A program made the position numbers and the translations under genes. A stretch of 38,689 nt of DNA, from NCBI GenBank assembly GCA_029260875.1, contig JAJDCL010000018.1, forward strand, positions 1-38,689, given 5' to 3'. Below, piece by piece: positions 38,550 to 38,689 of this stretch. Source of the DNA: Candidatus Saccharimonadota bacterium (GTDB lineage Bacteria > Patescibacteriota > Saccharimonadia > Saccharimonadales > OFTM59). Numbering within the stretch: position 1 is the first letter of the stretch; each line of letters starts with the position of its first letter. Below the pieces are notes generated by a model. That model ran no database searches, had not been told where the DNA came from, and saw only the letters and a program-made list of their open reading frames with translations.

Positions 38550-38689
38550 CGTATAAAACTCAGGAGCTTTGCAACATTTGGCTTGGTGTCCTGTACTGCA
38601 AGCTCAAGTGTACACGCTTAGTGTTGTAGAACTTCAGGTAGTTGTTAAGTTTAGTCTGTATTTGTGTGTTTGGGATCTTAAAGTCTAGG
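38550..38689. repeat. 140-bp terminal inverted repeat, right copy
   Basis: Exact inverse of 2-141. On the minus strand it encodes the same transposase C terminus, stop codon at 38560-38562. Confidence 0.85.
38560..38688 (-). pseudogene. 3' end of an IS481/IS3-type transposase gene, cut by the contig edge
   Basis: Second copy of the transposase tail (KLNNYLKFYNTKRVHLSLQY ...) reading out of the window on the minus strand. The two copies point inward, showing that insertions of the same IS flank this 38-kb segment in opposite orientation. Confidence 0.75.

Overview
The window looks like a chromosomal contig from a Candidatus Saccharibacteria (TM7/Patescibacteria) genome. Evidence: the standard genetic code with TGA as a stop, short genes packed in small operons, many first genes with no Shine-Dalgarno site but a -10 box 6-8 nt before the ATG (leaderless mRNAs), tRNAs with encoded CCA, and a gene set typical of these reduced episymbionts (SmpB, PyrH, ExoIII, sortase, GlsB/YeaQ-like, DUF378, SIMPL, lone TyrA and LysA relatives). 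This placement is inferred from gene content; no marker phylogeny was possible. Both contig ends stop inside the same 140-bp sequence, the 3' end of an IS481/IS3-type transposase gene in inverted orientation, so the contig broke at a multicopy insertion sequence.

Layout. 1-4.8 kb: house-cleaning operon (MazG-like pyrophosphohydrolase, HAD phosphatase, YjeF-like protein), ExoIII, a coiled-coil protein, UMP kinase, and a TyrA-like gene whose stop codon lies inside tRNA-Ser(GGA). 4.8-8.4 kb: MacB-type ABC pair, GlsB-like membrane protein, SIMPL protein. 8.4-10.6 kb: surface operon on the minus strand made of a 61-residue LPNTA protein (likely sortase substrate), a sortase and a family 2 glycosyltransferase. 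10.8-14.5 kb: DUF1801, two VOC proteins, OmdA-like protein, a heliorhodopsin, a nucleotidyltransferase-like protein, DUF378. 15-19.6 kb: a decayed zone with transposase remnants and dispersed REP-like palindromes around a frameshifted gene, an HTH-HAD-SRPBCC operon and a diaminopimelate decarboxylase.

20448-29629 is the most interesting part: a 9.17-kb integrative element at the 3' end of tRNA-Asn(GTT), bounded by the 8-bp core TTGGCTCC. It carries an Mrr-nuclease/STAND ATPase and a PHP-domain/SMC-like ATPase (both of defence-type architecture), a DUF805 protein, small proteins, winged-helix proteins and a large serine recombinase. The attachment core lies inside the recombinase gene. Joining the two ends in silico extends the recombinase frame by 41 codons; in the integrated state this tail is left orphaned at the left end and replaced by 13 residues read from the antisense strand of tRNA-Asn. 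The element also holds two RNAs of about 120 nt with no obvious sequence similarity but the same architecture: a 5'-terminal long helix, an inner helix, and an apical loop that pairs with the segment 3' of the first helix to make a terminator-like stem with a U tract. One precedes the recombinase, the other precedes DUF805.

29.6-38.5 kb returns to host genes: cyclopropane-fatty-acid synthase, SmpB, alpha/beta-hydrolase-like protein, membrane-anchored glycoside hydrolase, glycosyltransferase, secreted nuclease, membrane-anchored sensor-like protein, P-loop kinase, glutaredoxin and a His-rich membrane protein.
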